Shown here: piece after piece, positions 34,601 to 43,086 of the stretch | How the letters are laid out: each line of letters starts with the position of its first letter | Numbering within the stretch: the first letter of the stretch is position 1 | Origin: GCA-2683135 sp964507445 | Lineage (GTDB): Bacteria; Planctomycetota; GCA-002687715 | Length of the DNA stretch: 64,000 nt | Reading direction: 5' to 3' | Assembly: GCA_964507445.1 (NCBI GenBank) | Contig: CAZDQF010000002.1 | Span: 404,374-468,373 of the forward strand | Translations under genes and position numbers: made by a program | The notes under the pieces: model-generated | The model's input: the letters and a program-made list of their open reading frames with translations, nothing else | The model's database searches: none | Told to the model about the DNA's origin: nothing

Positions 34601-35527
34601 GCTCGCGAGCAACACGCTGTCGGGGCTGAACGCGACGCTGGTCACCCAGTCGGTGTGCTTCTTGATCCGGTACGCCTCGTCACCGGTGGCGATGGAGAAC
34701 ACCTTGACGAGTCGGTCCGGGCCGCCGGTGGCGATCAACGATTGGTCCGACGTGATATCTGAGGACAAGACGGCGTCCGCGTCCTTGCCTACGCGGGTCA
34801 CGCGCCGCCCGGTGGTCACGTCGAAGAGCGCGGCGACGCCCAGGCTGGCGTCCTTCCCGCCACCCACCAGGAGGAAGCGGCCGTTGCCGCTGAACTTCAG
34901 AGACTTGGGGTCGCCTTCGGGGAAGGGCAGGATCCCGCAGAGCTCCAGGGTCGCGGAGTTGTAGAGGACCACCTGCTTCTGGCCCCCGAGCGCCACCAGG
35001 GGAGCCCATGGGCTGTGGGCGAGGGCGGTGATGGTGCCCGGACGCTCCGTCACCAGCACCGGGTCCAGGAGCACGTCCCCGGGCATGGGAGGAGGACCTT
35101 CGGGCTTGCCCGTGGCGGGCGCGGAGAGGGCGAGGCTGACGCCGCGCTTCTTGGGCTTCCGCGCCTTGGAGCCGCTGTTCTCGAGCAGCCCTCCGGCGAT
35201 CCAGGCCTTGATGGTGGCGAGCTCGGCGTCCGGAATCCGCGAGTTGCCGGGCGGCATGACCGGCTCTTCGAGGTGCGCCACCAGCAGATAAAGCCGGGAG
35301 TCGTCCGGCTGACCGGGCTGGACCACCTCCCCGGTGCTCGCCCCGGCCATGACCCCCTGGAACGTGAGCGCGTCGAAGTCCGCGCGCTTGCGCTCCGCGT
35401 TGTGACACTTGCCGCAGCGTTGCTGGAAGATCGGCCGGACGTGTTCGTCGTAGGTCACCTTCTCCTGGGCGGCCGCGACGGAGACGATCAGCAGCGCCGC
35501 CGAGATCATGCGCGAGGTGCTTCTCAT
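31607..35527 (-). CDS. Very large exported PSCyt1-type cytochrome / WD40 / coiled-coil protein
   Basis: The 1306-residue protein has a signal peptide and a planctomycete cytochrome domain with CGKCH near residue 38 (HVRPIFQQRCGKCHNAER, later MPPGNSRIPDAELATIKAWI). Residues about 150-440 hold about seven WD40 blades (HTDWVTSVAFSPDSVLLASG, HRGAITALCFRTDSNVLASA, DGTVKLWDMHTGRQI). The remaining ~850 residues are an Ala/Glu/Arg/Lys-rich long coiled coil with no transmembrane helix, ending EQNN. It is the last gene of the four-gene minus-strand operon, 4 bp after the DUF1549/DUF1553 gene. A periplasmic scaffold bridging haem and a propeller is likely; function is not known. Confidence 0.78.
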   Translation of the reverse strand: MRSTSRMISAALLIVSVAAAQEKVTYDEHVRPIFQQRCGKCHNAERKRADFDALTFQGVMAGASTGEVVQPGQPDDSRLYLLVAHLEEPVMPPGNSRIPDAELATIKAWIAGGLLENSGSKARKPKKRGVSLALSAPATGKPEGPPPMPGDVLLDPVLVTERPGTITALAHSPWAPLVALGGQKQVVLYNSATLELCGILPFPEGDPKSLKFSGNGRFLLVGGGKDASLGVAALFDVTTGRRVTRVGKDADAVLSSDITSDQSLIATGGPDRLVKVFSIATGDEAYRIKKHTDWVTSVAFSPDSVLLASGDRGGNLHVWEARDGGRFYDLRGHRGAITALCFRTDSNVLASASADGTVKLWDMHTGRQIRSFTAHGGGVEDVRYSMTGSIVTAGRDRRVKTWDGNGRATRQFDPFDESALAATYDHESKRVVGTDWKGTVRAWDAAKGDHLGDLAANPPSLARRIDDLSQAVSGPAIPSSVTALQQATAASAKAADTELKALRARKAEADAAVKSHQANIAELTRRLDESRKAVKTANGSIPKLEARIPTLESALNTRRARGAEAETASKLAEQRVTERAALVTAQKKAAETARALSDRSGNDADLKRAAELAAQAVQAMEVAEANARKAQAEALTVRDRLRAEVKADQAALEKRKAELAAARKTLQRGAAIESECVPKREAATAALATAELKAEALTAPLAAMEKVTATILTQAKDAEKLAQEIGQIAARLTRLRAARVFTDLYYAREELTAATLLAERRAEDLKDARATRLSAENQLLAAEAALDETNGTLALAHQSIKKADTDIATAKQDEALRTRELDAARKATERLEAAVDAATEAHTGYQAPLAERQRAATATTSARIAAEQKVAEAEASLGKASRALDLFTAQELRLRESIRELDASSRAINTELQQQGTVHDNRAEVTRLEATLRSFTDQSTELRARLTASESRHGSLIAARDVSDSRLRDQRVARDNAATRLQQLRDQAAELRDRRLRLLDTARELGGKISQQGDDPAALTELRRDLGKVAGEALEQTWEQVRAGRRTRTQAATVAALSRVLDASASDRDATVADADAAASEVENLRESIVKVTSEQERISGKIQAMKRAATASPERLAADKARRTTLLQRLQALEVRRTELRARTTELRAQRKPLTDAVHTNQDRLRAHRQEVAARSAVEKTALTEAAAAAAELRRLSAAVETAKRARDEGIAKAATAASALETSRESVARSVANREAAAAGLTAAQASLQAATDMVRQRGEAARNSRQAVRSAEGLLEDAATQRRTIQQRVSALETAYKQAQENN

Positions 35528-35531
35528 GGCA

Positions 35532-38006
35532 TCAGTGGTTGAACATGAACTCCTTGGAGTTCAGCACGGCCCAGAAGAGGTCGCCGAGGGCTTCTTCCTG
35601 GTTGTCCGCCTGTTCCACGGCCATGGACAGGCGGGCTCGTTCGGACGACGTCGGTTCGCGGCTGAGGCACCGGACGTAGATGTCTTCGATGATCTGTGCC
35701 GTGGTCCTTCCGGCAGAGATCCACTTCTTGATCAGCCCGCCGCTGTCGATCTTGCCGGCCACGGTGCGCCCGTTCATCAGGTGCAGGGCCTGTGACAGGT
35801 TCGGCGCCATCGCCACCTCACAGGAGCAGACGGTCTCGCGGCTGGCTCGGCCGAAGGTGGTGAGGAAGTAGCTGGACACGGCGCCGTCGGTGATCTGGAC
35901 GGCTCGCGAGCCCTTCGGCAGCCCCTTGAACTTGTTGGCGTCCGAGGTCTCCGTCACCTGCGAGATCATGTCGAACATGACCTCGGCGCGTACGCGGCGC
36001 ACCTGTGCGTGGGAGAAGTTGGTCTCATCTCCCTTGTTGCTGGCGTTGGTGCGGGTCTCCAGCTGGTACGTGCGCGAGTTGCAGATGTCCCGGACCAGCT
36101 TCTTGAAGTCGTACCCGTACTCGGTGAAGCGCTTGCCGAGATCCGCCAGCAACTCCGGGTTCACGGCGGGGTTGGAGATGCGGACGTCGTCCACGGGTTC
36201 GACGATCCCCCGGCCCATGAAGTGGGCCCAGATGATGTTGGCCAGATTGGCGGCGAAGAAGGGGTTCTCGGGCGACGCGAGCCAGCCGGCCAGCACCTTG
36301 CGGCGGTCCTTCCCCTTCACATCGGGGACGTCCCCGCCCAGGAACTTGGGGTGCATGACCCGGTTGCCTACCGGGTGGCGCACCACGCCATTGCCGCGGT
36401 CATAGACGATGATCTCTCGCGGGTCCTCGGCGCGCTTGCGACCGATCTGGCCGAAGAAGGCGACGAACCCGTAGTAGTCGTCCATGGTCCAGCGGTCGAA
36501 CGGGTGGTTGTGACATTGCGCGCACTGGATGCGCATGCCCATGAACACCTGCGCCACGTTCTCCGTGAGCTTCTTGGTGTCCCGTTCGATCTGATAGAAG
36601 TTGGTCGCCGGGTTCCTGAAGGTGCCGCCGTCGGCGCCCAGCAGCTCCTGGACGATCACGTCGAGGGGGACGTTGCTGGAGAGCTTCTCCTGCAGCCAGT
36701 TGTAGTAGAGGACCGACGCCTTGTAGCTGATGCCCAGGTTGACGTTGCCGGTGGAGCGGATCTGGAGCAGCTCGGCGAACTTCATCACCCACAACTCGAT
36801 GAACTCCTTGCGCTCCAGGAGCCGGTCCACGAGCCTGGCGCGCTTGTCCGACGCCTTGTCGGCCATGAAGACCCGGTATTCCTCGGCCGTCGGCAGCTGG
36901 CCGGTGATGTCGATGGTGGCGCGCCTGATGAACTCCGCGTCCGTGGAGAGCCCGGAGGGCGTGATCCGCAGCTTCTTCAGCTTGGCGTGGACGAGGTCGT
37001 CGATTGGGTTGAACGCCTTGACCTCCGAGGGCCAGCTGTAGTCCTGGCCTTCGGGGATGACGATGACCTGTGTCCCCACGGTGAAGGCGTCGAAGCGAGC
37101 CATGACGAAGGCCTCGCCTCGCTTCTTGGCGATGATACTGCCGCTGTCGTCGATGGCGACGGAGGCCTCGTTGTTGTTGATGAAGGTGCTGAGGGAGGTG
37201 ACGTCCCGGTCGGAGCCGTCGGAGTAGTGGGCCCTGACCGTGAGCCCGTGGGTGTCTCCGGTCTCCAGTACGGCCTGGCCCGGCATCAGCTCGATCCTCG
37301 TGACCGTGGCGATGTCCTTGGGGTCGTCCGGGGCACCGGCCTCGAGCCAGCGCAGCAGGGTCTGGTGTGCGGGACTCCCGGAATCGAAGAGCTTCCCGCC
37401 GGTGTGGGCGACCTCGCCCAGCCCCTTCTGGATCAGCAGGCTGTCGTTCGGTCGGCCCAGGTTGATGCGGCGCCCTGGCTGCTCCCGGGTGATGCGCTGA
37501 TAGTCGCTGGCCGGATCGAAGCCGAACAGTGAGAGGCTGAAGCCGTCCTTGCCGCTGGCGGACCCGTGGCAACCTCCCGTGTTGCAGCCGACCTTGGAGA
37601 GCACCGCCATGACGTCCAGCCGGAAGCTGATGTCGGGGGCCACCCCGGCGCCCTTGACCTTCACGGGGACCGTGGCCTGTCGGCCCTTGTAGGAGATCCG
37701 GACGTTGGTCTGCCCGTCCGCCAGGGGTATCAGGGTGCCGCCCTTCACGCGGAGCAGGTTCGCGTCTTCGACGTCGATGAGGGCCTCATGGGTGACGTCG
37801 CTGGTGATCCCGTGATCCCAGAGGGCCTGCACGATGATCGACTGCGTATCCGTGGCGGAGGAGAGCTCGATGGCCGATGGGTAGACGGACATGGCCTCGA
37901 GGCGCTGGCGGGTGTTGTCTCTTGTCGGTTCGGGCGTCGCCTGCGGGGCCAGGACGAAGAGCTGGGCGCATCCCGCGAGGATGAGGGTCGTGAGGCTCCG
38001 GTTCAT
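35532..38006 (-). CDS. DUF1549/DUF1553 (PSCyt2/PSD1) planctomycete protein with Ig-like domain
   Basis: The 824-residue exported protein opens with a signal peptide, then an Ig-like region (VYPSAIELSSATDTQSIIVQ). A haem-like motif CNTGGCHGSASGK lies near residue 147. DUF1549 follows (PSGLSTDAEFIRRATIDITG, then LVDRLLERKEF) and the C-terminal DUF1553 region is present (NFSHAQVRRVRAEVMFDMIS, NSKEFMFNH at the very end). Between them CAQCHNHPFDRWT adds a proper CxxCH. This family is a hallmark of Planctomycetota and always occurs with DUF1501 genes. Its ATG overlaps the stop of the upstream gene (ATGA). The biochemical role is unknown. Confidence 0.92.
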   Translation of the reverse strand: MNRSLTTLILAGCAQLFVLAPQATPEPTRDNTRQRLEAMSVYPSAIELSSATDTQSIIVQALWDHGITSDVTHEALIDVEDANLLRVKGGTLIPLADGQTNVRISYKGRQATVPVKVKGAGVAPDISFRLDVMAVLSKVGCNTGGCHGSASGKDGFSLSLFGFDPASDYQRITREQPGRRINLGRPNDSLLIQKGLGEVAHTGGKLFDSGSPAHQTLLRWLEAGAPDDPKDIATVTRIELMPGQAVLETGDTHGLTVRAHYSDGSDRDVTSLSTFINNNEASVAIDDSGSIIAKKRGEAFVMARFDAFTVGTQVIVIPEGQDYSWPSEVKAFNPIDDLVHAKLKKLRITPSGLSTDAEFIRRATIDITGQLPTAEEYRVFMADKASDKRARLVDRLLERKEFIELWVMKFAELLQIRSTGNVNLGISYKASVLYYNWLQEKLSSNVPLDVIVQELLGADGGTFRNPATNFYQIERDTKKLTENVAQVFMGMRIQCAQCHNHPFDRWTMDDYYGFVAFFGQIGRKRAEDPREIIVYDRGNGVVRHPVGNRVMHPKFLGGDVPDVKGKDRRKVLAGWLASPENPFFAANLANIIWAHFMGRGIVEPVDDVRISNPAVNPELLADLGKRFTEYGYDFKKLVRDICNSRTYQLETRTNASNKGDETNFSHAQVRRVRAEVMFDMISQVTETSDANKFKGLPKGSRAVQITDGAVSSYFLTTFGRASRETVCSCEVAMAPNLSQALHLMNGRTVAGKIDSGGLIKKWISAGRTTAQIIEDIYVRCLSREPTSSERARLSMAVEQADNQEEALGDLFWAVLNSKEFMFNH

Positions 38007-40480
38007 CGCTCACCCCCTCCGCCGGTCGTGGCTTGACCGGCCTTGGCGCGCTCCGCCGCCTCCAAGCGTAGCTGCTCCAGGCGGGTGAGCCGCTTCTTGG
38101 GCTTGGCCTTCGGCGCGGGTTTCGGCTTCTTGGCGGCCACGACCTTCTTGGGCTTCGGCTTGGGCTTGGCCCGAGGCTTGTCGATTCGGAGCACGCCGCC
38201 CCCGGCGAGGGACTGCTGCATGGACTCTCCGCCTCGATCGACCACGAGAGAGCAGAACAACGACTTGTGTTGTCCCGCGGGGCTCTTGGCGGTGGTCTTG
38301 ATGGGGAACACCACCTCCTTGGTGTCCTTGGTCACCTTCATGGTGGGCGCGGTCACCTGCGCGGGGAGGCCGTTCAGCCTGAGCACGCCTTCCCCTTCGA
38401 ACGCCGTGACCGGCGACAGCTTGCAGATGACATCCGTGGCCTCTCCCTGCGTGGTCACCGTCAGGGGGATGGCCCCCGTGAACAGGTGCGGCGACACGTG
38501 GAGGTCGAACAGCGGTGAGGCGAGGTAGACGCGGCCGCCGCCCTTGACTTGCGCCGAGGCCTGCACCGCCAACTTCCACTCTCCGGTGGCGGCGTTGGCG
38601 GCGGCGTTGATCAGGTACAGGGCCTCAGAGCTCCCCTTGGGTACGTCCACTGTCCGAGCGGCGCTGACGCCTGGAGGGCGGAAGGGCATGGTCAGCCTGA
38701 CGGCCTCGTCGAAGCCCTCCGCTCGCTCGATCTGTACCTTCAGCCGCATCCGTCCATCACGGATCAGGGGCACCGTGGGGGCGACCACGTTGACCTTGAA
38801 GGGGGCTTCCTCCGTAACGCAGACGGGGAACTTGCGGACGGTGGTCCAGTAGTAGGGGGCGTTGTTCGGGTTGCCGGTGACCAGGTCCACGCGTTGCTGG
38901 AACCGTCCGCGGTACTTCTTGTTCTTGGTGTTGAAGCCCTGCAGATCGCACAGCGCCCCTTCCAGGGGTGCGTCCGCGGCTGCTTCGAACACTACCGGCA
39001 CGTTGGACGTCTCGCCCCGGACCCGGGGAGCGTGCATGGTGACCCCCGGCGGCAGCGGCCCGCACGTCAGGTCGACCTCTCCCGAGAAGTCCCGCCGGTT
39101 GACCCGGAGCATCAGGTAGGCGCGGTTGCCGCGGGGCACGGAGGCCCACTGCTGAGACTGGGAGTCGTTCCGTCTGACAGGGGGCCGCACAAGCGAGAGC
39201 CCCGGGAACACAGGGCGGATCTCCACGCGATAGACCTTGTCGGCGGCGCCGCGGTTCAGGTGATCTCGCACCCGGAGGCGATAGGTCCCGGACTCGGCGG
39301 CGCGGAAGCGTCCGCGGCTGTCAAGCCCGAGGCCGTCGTCGTTGCTGAGCACGCTCTTGCCCTTGGGGTCGATCACCAGGAGCGAGGGGTCCAGCGGGGA
39401 GCCCAGGAGGCGCGCGTGGACGGCCACGTTCAGGTCCTGGCCCTTCTTCGCTTCGAAGCTGAACCAGTCACGGTCACCGTCTTCGCCGATGACGCCGTCG
39501 AAGGCGCAGGGCAACGCTCCCGCGGCGGGGGTGGCCTCCTTGCGGTCGTTGTTCGGTTCCTGCTCGAGGGCGCTGGCGATGTTGGAAATGCGTACCAGGT
39601 TGGCGGAGGGGGCCACCGTGTCCGCGGTGGACATGTGGAGCTTGTGGGTGCCTCCCCGTTTGGGCAAGCGCCGCACCTCCTCCACCGGCCCCATGGGGTC
39701 TCCGAGCCAGGTCAACTTGATCTCGGCGCCGGGCTTGCCGCCCGCGGGGTACACCGCCGTGGGCCGTGGCATGTCACCGACGTGCAGCCGGTACCGACAG
39801 CTGCTGCTGCCGCCGTAGGCGCTCTCCCTGACGACCACGACATAGTGGCCGTCCTCCGGCGCGACGGTGGAGGCGAAGGCGTCCTGGCGCAGCAGGGCCG
39901 TGTCATCCGCGGAAGCCAGCTCGAAGCGTCTCTCGTCGAGGATGGCCACGTAGGGGTCGAAGAGGGTGTTGCCGAGTCGGATCCCTTCCACTTCGGCGGT
40001 GATCCGTTGTCCCTTCCTGGCCTCGATGCGGAAGTGATCCACGTCCTCGGTCAGCACGCGACCGTGCACGGTGACGCCGAATGGGATGACCTGGGGCTCG
40101 TGGAAGCGGTTGTTGTTCTCCTCTTCCTTGAGGCAGGGGAGAGCGCCGACCCAGAGGGTCCTCAGCTCGGTCCACCCGCTCCGGGTGCGGAGGCGCAGCC
40201 GGTGTTCGCCCAGGGGAGCGTCGGCGGCGACGCGGATGCGGGCGATGACCTTGCTCTTCCCCTTCTCCTCCAGGGAGAGCACCGTGATACCGGGGTCGTA
40301 GGTGACTAACTCGAGCGGCCCCTTGAGGCGAGAGCCGCGGAGCTCGATGGTGGCCTCCGTCCCGCGTTGGACCCCGTCAGGGGTGATGTCCGCGAGGCGA
40401 GGATCAGCCGGAGCGCCGGGGCCGTTGCCGAGGGAGCAGGTCGCCAGGCACATGCACGTGAGCAGGATCTTGAGCGTCAT
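38003..40480 (-). CDS. Exported protein with pre-peptidase C-terminal (PPC) type domains
   Basis: The ATG at 40480 begins a signal peptide (LKILLTCMCLATCSLGNGP), giving 825 residues; the longer frame upstream overlaps the DUF1501 gene and lacks support. An IPT-like segment (DITPDGVQRGTEATIELRG) is followed by two PPC-like beta domains (GRVLTEDVDHFRIEARKGQR, and GEDGDRDWFSFEAKKGQDLN). The C-terminal half is further beta-sandwich repeats, ending in a Lys/Ala/Pro-rich tail (KPRAKPKPKPKKVVAAKKP). Genes of this type usually sit between DUF1501 and DUF1549 genes in planctomycetes. The basic tail may bind cell-surface polymer. Confidence 0.8.
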   Translation of the reverse strand: MTLKILLTCMCLATCSLGNGPGAPADPRLADITPDGVQRGTEATIELRGSRLKGPLELVTYDPGITVLSLEEKGKSKVIARIRVAADAPLGEHRLRLRTRSGWTELRTLWVGALPCLKEEENNNRFHEPQVIPFGVTVHGRVLTEDVDHFRIEARKGQRITAEVEGIRLGNTLFDPYVAILDERRFELASADDTALLRQDAFASTVAPEDGHYVVVVRESAYGGSSSCRYRLHVGDMPRPTAVYPAGGKPGAEIKLTWLGDPMGPVEEVRRLPKRGGTHKLHMSTADTVAPSANLVRISNIASALEQEPNNDRKEATPAAGALPCAFDGVIGEDGDRDWFSFEAKKGQDLNVAVHARLLGSPLDPSLLVIDPKGKSVLSNDDGLGLDSRGRFRAAESGTYRLRVRDHLNRGAADKVYRVEIRPVFPGLSLVRPPVRRNDSQSQQWASVPRGNRAYLMLRVNRRDFSGEVDLTCGPLPPGVTMHAPRVRGETSNVPVVFEAAADAPLEGALCDLQGFNTKNKKYRGRFQQRVDLVTGNPNNAPYYWTTVRKFPVCVTEEAPFKVNVVAPTVPLIRDGRMRLKVQIERAEGFDEAVRLTMPFRPPGVSAARTVDVPKGSSEALYLINAAANAATGEWKLAVQASAQVKGGGRVYLASPLFDLHVSPHLFTGAIPLTVTTQGEATDVICKLSPVTAFEGEGVLRLNGLPAQVTAPTMKVTKDTKEVVFPIKTTAKSPAGQHKSLFCSLVVDRGGESMQQSLAGGGVLRIDKPRAKPKPKPKKVVAAKKPKPAPKAKPKKRLTRLEQLRLEAAERAKAGQATTGGGGER

Positions 40481-40494
40481 GGCGCCGTCCACCT

Positions 40495-41820
40495 CTATGC
40501 CAGCAGGTCGGTCACGACCCGTCCGTCCTTGACGATCTCGATGGGCCGCGCGCCCGGAGCGATCAGCTCCTTCTCTGCGTCGATCCCGATGGTCCGGTAC
40601 ACGGTGGTCGCCCAATCCGGGACGCTGAGGGGATCTTCGTCCGGCTCCGTGCTGGTGGCGTTGGACTTGCCGTAGATGAGCCCGCGCTTCATGCCGCCGC
40701 CGGCGAGGGCGATGGAGAACACCCTCGGGTAGTGGTCGCGGCCGCCGTTGCTGTTGATCTTGGGGGTGCGGCCGAACTCCGTGGTCAGCATCACGAGGGT
40801 CCGGTCGAGCATGCCACGCTGTTCCAGGTCGGTGATGAGTTGCGCGAACGCCTGGTCTACCGGAGGCGCGCCGCGGCGGAACCCGTCGCGGATGTTGTCG
40901 TGGTGATCCCAGCCGCCGACGGTGAGGCTGACGAAACGCACCCCGGACTCCACCAGGCGGCGTGCCATGAGCATGCGCTGGCCTGCCTGATTCTGACCGT
41001 ACGCTGCTCGGAGCGTCGCTGGCTCCTTGCGCAGGTCGAATGCGTCGCGGGCCTCCGGGGAACTGATGAGCCGGTAGGCGTCCTGATAGAAGGAGTCCAT
41101 GGCGTCCAGGGCGTCCGCCTTCTCCAGCTCCCGGAAGTGCTCTTCCACCACGTCGAGCATCTTCCGGCGTCGTGCGAATCGCGCTTCGTTGACGTTCCTC
41201 GGGAGCGCCAGGTCCCGGACCCGGAAGTTGCGCTGCGCGGGGTCGGCGCCGAGGCTGAAGGGACCGAACGCGGTGGAGAGGTAGCCGGACCCGGCGTATT
41301 CGTTGGGCTGCCTCGGGATGCAGACGTAGGGAGGGAGTCCCTTCCGTGTCTTGAGCTCGTGGGAGACCACGGAACCCAGGGATGGGTACTGGAGCGCCGG
41401 ACTCGGCCGGTAGCCAGTAAACATGTTGTGGGTGCCCCGTTCATGGGCCGCTTCCCCGTGCGTCATGGAGCGGACCACGGTGAGCTTGTCAGCGATCTTG
41501 GCCGTGCGCGCGAAGCACTCCCCGAAGGACTCACCGGTGATCTTGGTGGGGACCGATCCCAGGGGGCCTCGATACTCCACGGGGGCGTAGCGCTTGGGGT
41601 CGAAGCTCTCCTGCGCGCTCATCCCGCCGGGCAGGAATATGTGGATCACGGCGTCGGCCGTGGGCTTCAGCGACCCGGGGGACTCGGCCCGCATCCGGAA
41701 GCTGTCGCCCAGGGAGAGGCCGAGCCCTCCGATGGCTCCTACCTGGAGGAAGCTACGGCGGGTCGGGAGGCGCTCCTTGGTCGGATCGGGGGCGGTTCCG
41801 CGAGGGGACTTCTTCGGCAT
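40495..41820 (-). CDS. DUF1501 Tat-exported protein (sulfatase-like fold)
   Basis: The 441-residue product has a twin-arginine signal (TRRSFLQVGAIGGLGLSLG). Family text includes IHIFLPGGMSAQESFDPK, GPLGSVPTKITGESFGECF, VRSMTHGEAAHERGTHNMF and the C-terminal MLTTEFGRTPKINSNGGRDH with DHY, all expected of DUF1501, an alkaline-phosphatase-superfamily-like protein. It is the first gene of the operon, with a TAAAAT box about 25 nt upstream and a GGAG Shine-Dalgarno, so unlike several neighbours it has a leader. Function unknown; the operon partners suggest a role in breakdown or handling of surface-bound substrate. Confidence 0.93.
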   Translation of the reverse strand: MPKKSPRGTAPDPTKERLPTRRSFLQVGAIGGLGLSLGDSFRMRAESPGSLKPTADAVIHIFLPGGMSAQESFDPKRYAPVEYRGPLGSVPTKITGESFGECFARTAKIADKLTVVRSMTHGEAAHERGTHNMFTGYRPSPALQYPSLGSVVSHELKTRKGLPPYVCIPRQPNEYAGSGYLSTAFGPFSLGADPAQRNFRVRDLALPRNVNEARFARRRKMLDVVEEHFRELEKADALDAMDSFYQDAYRLISSPEARDAFDLRKEPATLRAAYGQNQAGQRMLMARRLVESGVRFVSLTVGGWDHHDNIRDGFRRGAPPVDQAFAQLITDLEQRGMLDRTLVMLTTEFGRTPKINSNGGRDHYPRVFSIALAGGGMKRGLIYGKSNATSTEPDEDPLSVPDWATTVYRTIGIDAEKELIAPGARPIEIVKDGRVVTDLLA

Positions 41821-41912
41821 GTTCGGTCTCCAGAGGAATCCCCACCATTTTAGCCGTGGAGACGGGTTTGGAGCCCCGAGAACAGCGGATTTCCTTCGGC
41901 CCCGGGGCGGTC

Positions 41913-42923
41913 TCAGCCCCCCAGACGGAACATCTCCATCCTGTGCGGGTCCGAGGAGCCCTCCGCGCGCTCCTCGGAATAGCGATCCTCGCGCCGGGAC
42001 CAGATCGAGCGGATCATCCGGAGAAGCTCGTCATCCGTCCGACCCGCCCGCAATGGAGCCCTCAGGTCTGCTCCTCCCGAGGCGAACACGCAGGTCACGA
42101 GCTCACCCCTGGTCGACAGTCGGGCGCGGGTGCAGCCGCCGCAGAAGGGGCTGGTTACGGAGGCGATGATCCCCATTTCACCCTGTCCGTCGTCATAGGC
42201 GTATCGGCGAGCCACTTCGCCGCGATAACCGGGGGCGATGGGAGAGAGGGGCCAGCGCGCGGACAGCATCGCGATCAGCTCGGACGACGGCAGCACCTCG
42301 GACAGGTTCCAGTCATTGAGGGTGCCCACGTCCATGAACTCGATGAACCGCAGCACATGACCCGTGCCACGGAAGTGCTCCGCCAGTTGCAGCACCGTGT
42401 GGTCGTTCACACCCCGTCGCACGACGCAGTTCACCTTGACCGGACGGAGGCCGGCGGCTTCGGCGGCGTCGATGCCGGCCAGCACCTCCTCGGGGCGGTG
42501 CTTACGCCCGGCCATCACCTGGAACACCTCTTCATCCAGGCTGTCGAGGCTCACCGTGATGCGGGTCAGACCCGCGTTCGCCAGGTCCTTCGCCTGCTGG
42601 GGGAGGAGGAGCCCGTTGGTGGTGAGGGCCACGTCTTCCACTCCACGGATGACCGCCAGCCGGGCGACGAGTTCAGGCAGGTCCGCCCGCAGCAAGGGCT
42701 CGCCACCGGTGATGCGTAGCTTGCGGACGCCGAGGCTGACAAAGACGCGGGCCAGCCGCTCGATCTCTTCAAAGGTGAGGATCTCGTCCTTCGGCAGGAA
42801 CGCGTAGCGGTCGCCGAACACTTCCATCGGCATGCAGTGCGGGCAGCGCAGGTTGCAGCGGTCCGTCACCGAGATCCTCAGGTCGTGGATCGGGCGGCCC
42901 AGGGTGTCCGTGGCCAGGCTCAT
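41913..42923 (-). CDS. moaA: GTP 3',8-cyclase (molybdenum cofactor biosynthesis)
   Basis: The ATG at 42923 has AAGGGA 6-7 nt upstream and gives 336 residues; the longer frame is unsupported. The radical-SAM motif CNLRCPHC puts the [4Fe-4S] Cys at 23, 27 and 30. The C-terminal second cluster site is present (FCGGCTRARLSTRGELVTC, a CxxC-x13-C pattern). MoaA with MoaC turns GTP into cyclic pyranopterin phosphate. No other moa gene is in the window, so this is an orphan locus. The segment RITGGEPLLRADLPELVARL is typical. The protein ends in GG, the double Gly seen at the MoaA C-terminus and needed for catalysis. Confidence 0.95.
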   Translation of the reverse strand: MSLATDTLGRPIHDLRISVTDRCNLRCPHCMPMEVFGDRYAFLPKDEILTFEEIERLARVFVSLGVRKLRITGGEPLLRADLPELVARLAVIRGVEDVALTTNGLLLPQQAKDLANAGLTRITVSLDSLDEEVFQVMAGRKHRPEEVLAGIDAAEAAGLRPVKVNCVVRRGVNDHTVLQLAEHFRGTGHVLRFIEFMDVGTLNDWNLSEVLPSSELIAMLSARWPLSPIAPGYRGEVARRYAYDDGQGEMGIIASVTSPFCGGCTRARLSTRGELVTCVFASGGADLRAPLRAGRTDDELLRMIRSIWSRREDRYSEERAEGSSDPHRMEMFRLGG

Positions 42924-43086
42924 GATTCCCTTCAAGGTAGCAGCCTTCGCAGCAAAAAAACGGCCGCGGATCGGCCCCCGGTCCTGCTCCGCGGGGATCT
43001 GTCGACGCTGCGGACGGGGATCAGGGCCGCCAGGTTTACCGCTCCGTCGCGGGATGGGACACTGCGCCTTCACCGAGGAGGTCCCC

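Noticed and set aside
36009..37532. Long open frame (507 codons) on the plus strand
   Set aside because: It lies antisense to the DUF1549/DUF1553 gene, has low-complexity Gly/Val/Asp composition and no domain text. It is a GC-rich shadow.
38549..40309. Long open frame (586 codons) on the plus strand
   Set aside because: Antisense to the PPC-domain gene; composition typical of a shadow frame in GC-rich DNA.
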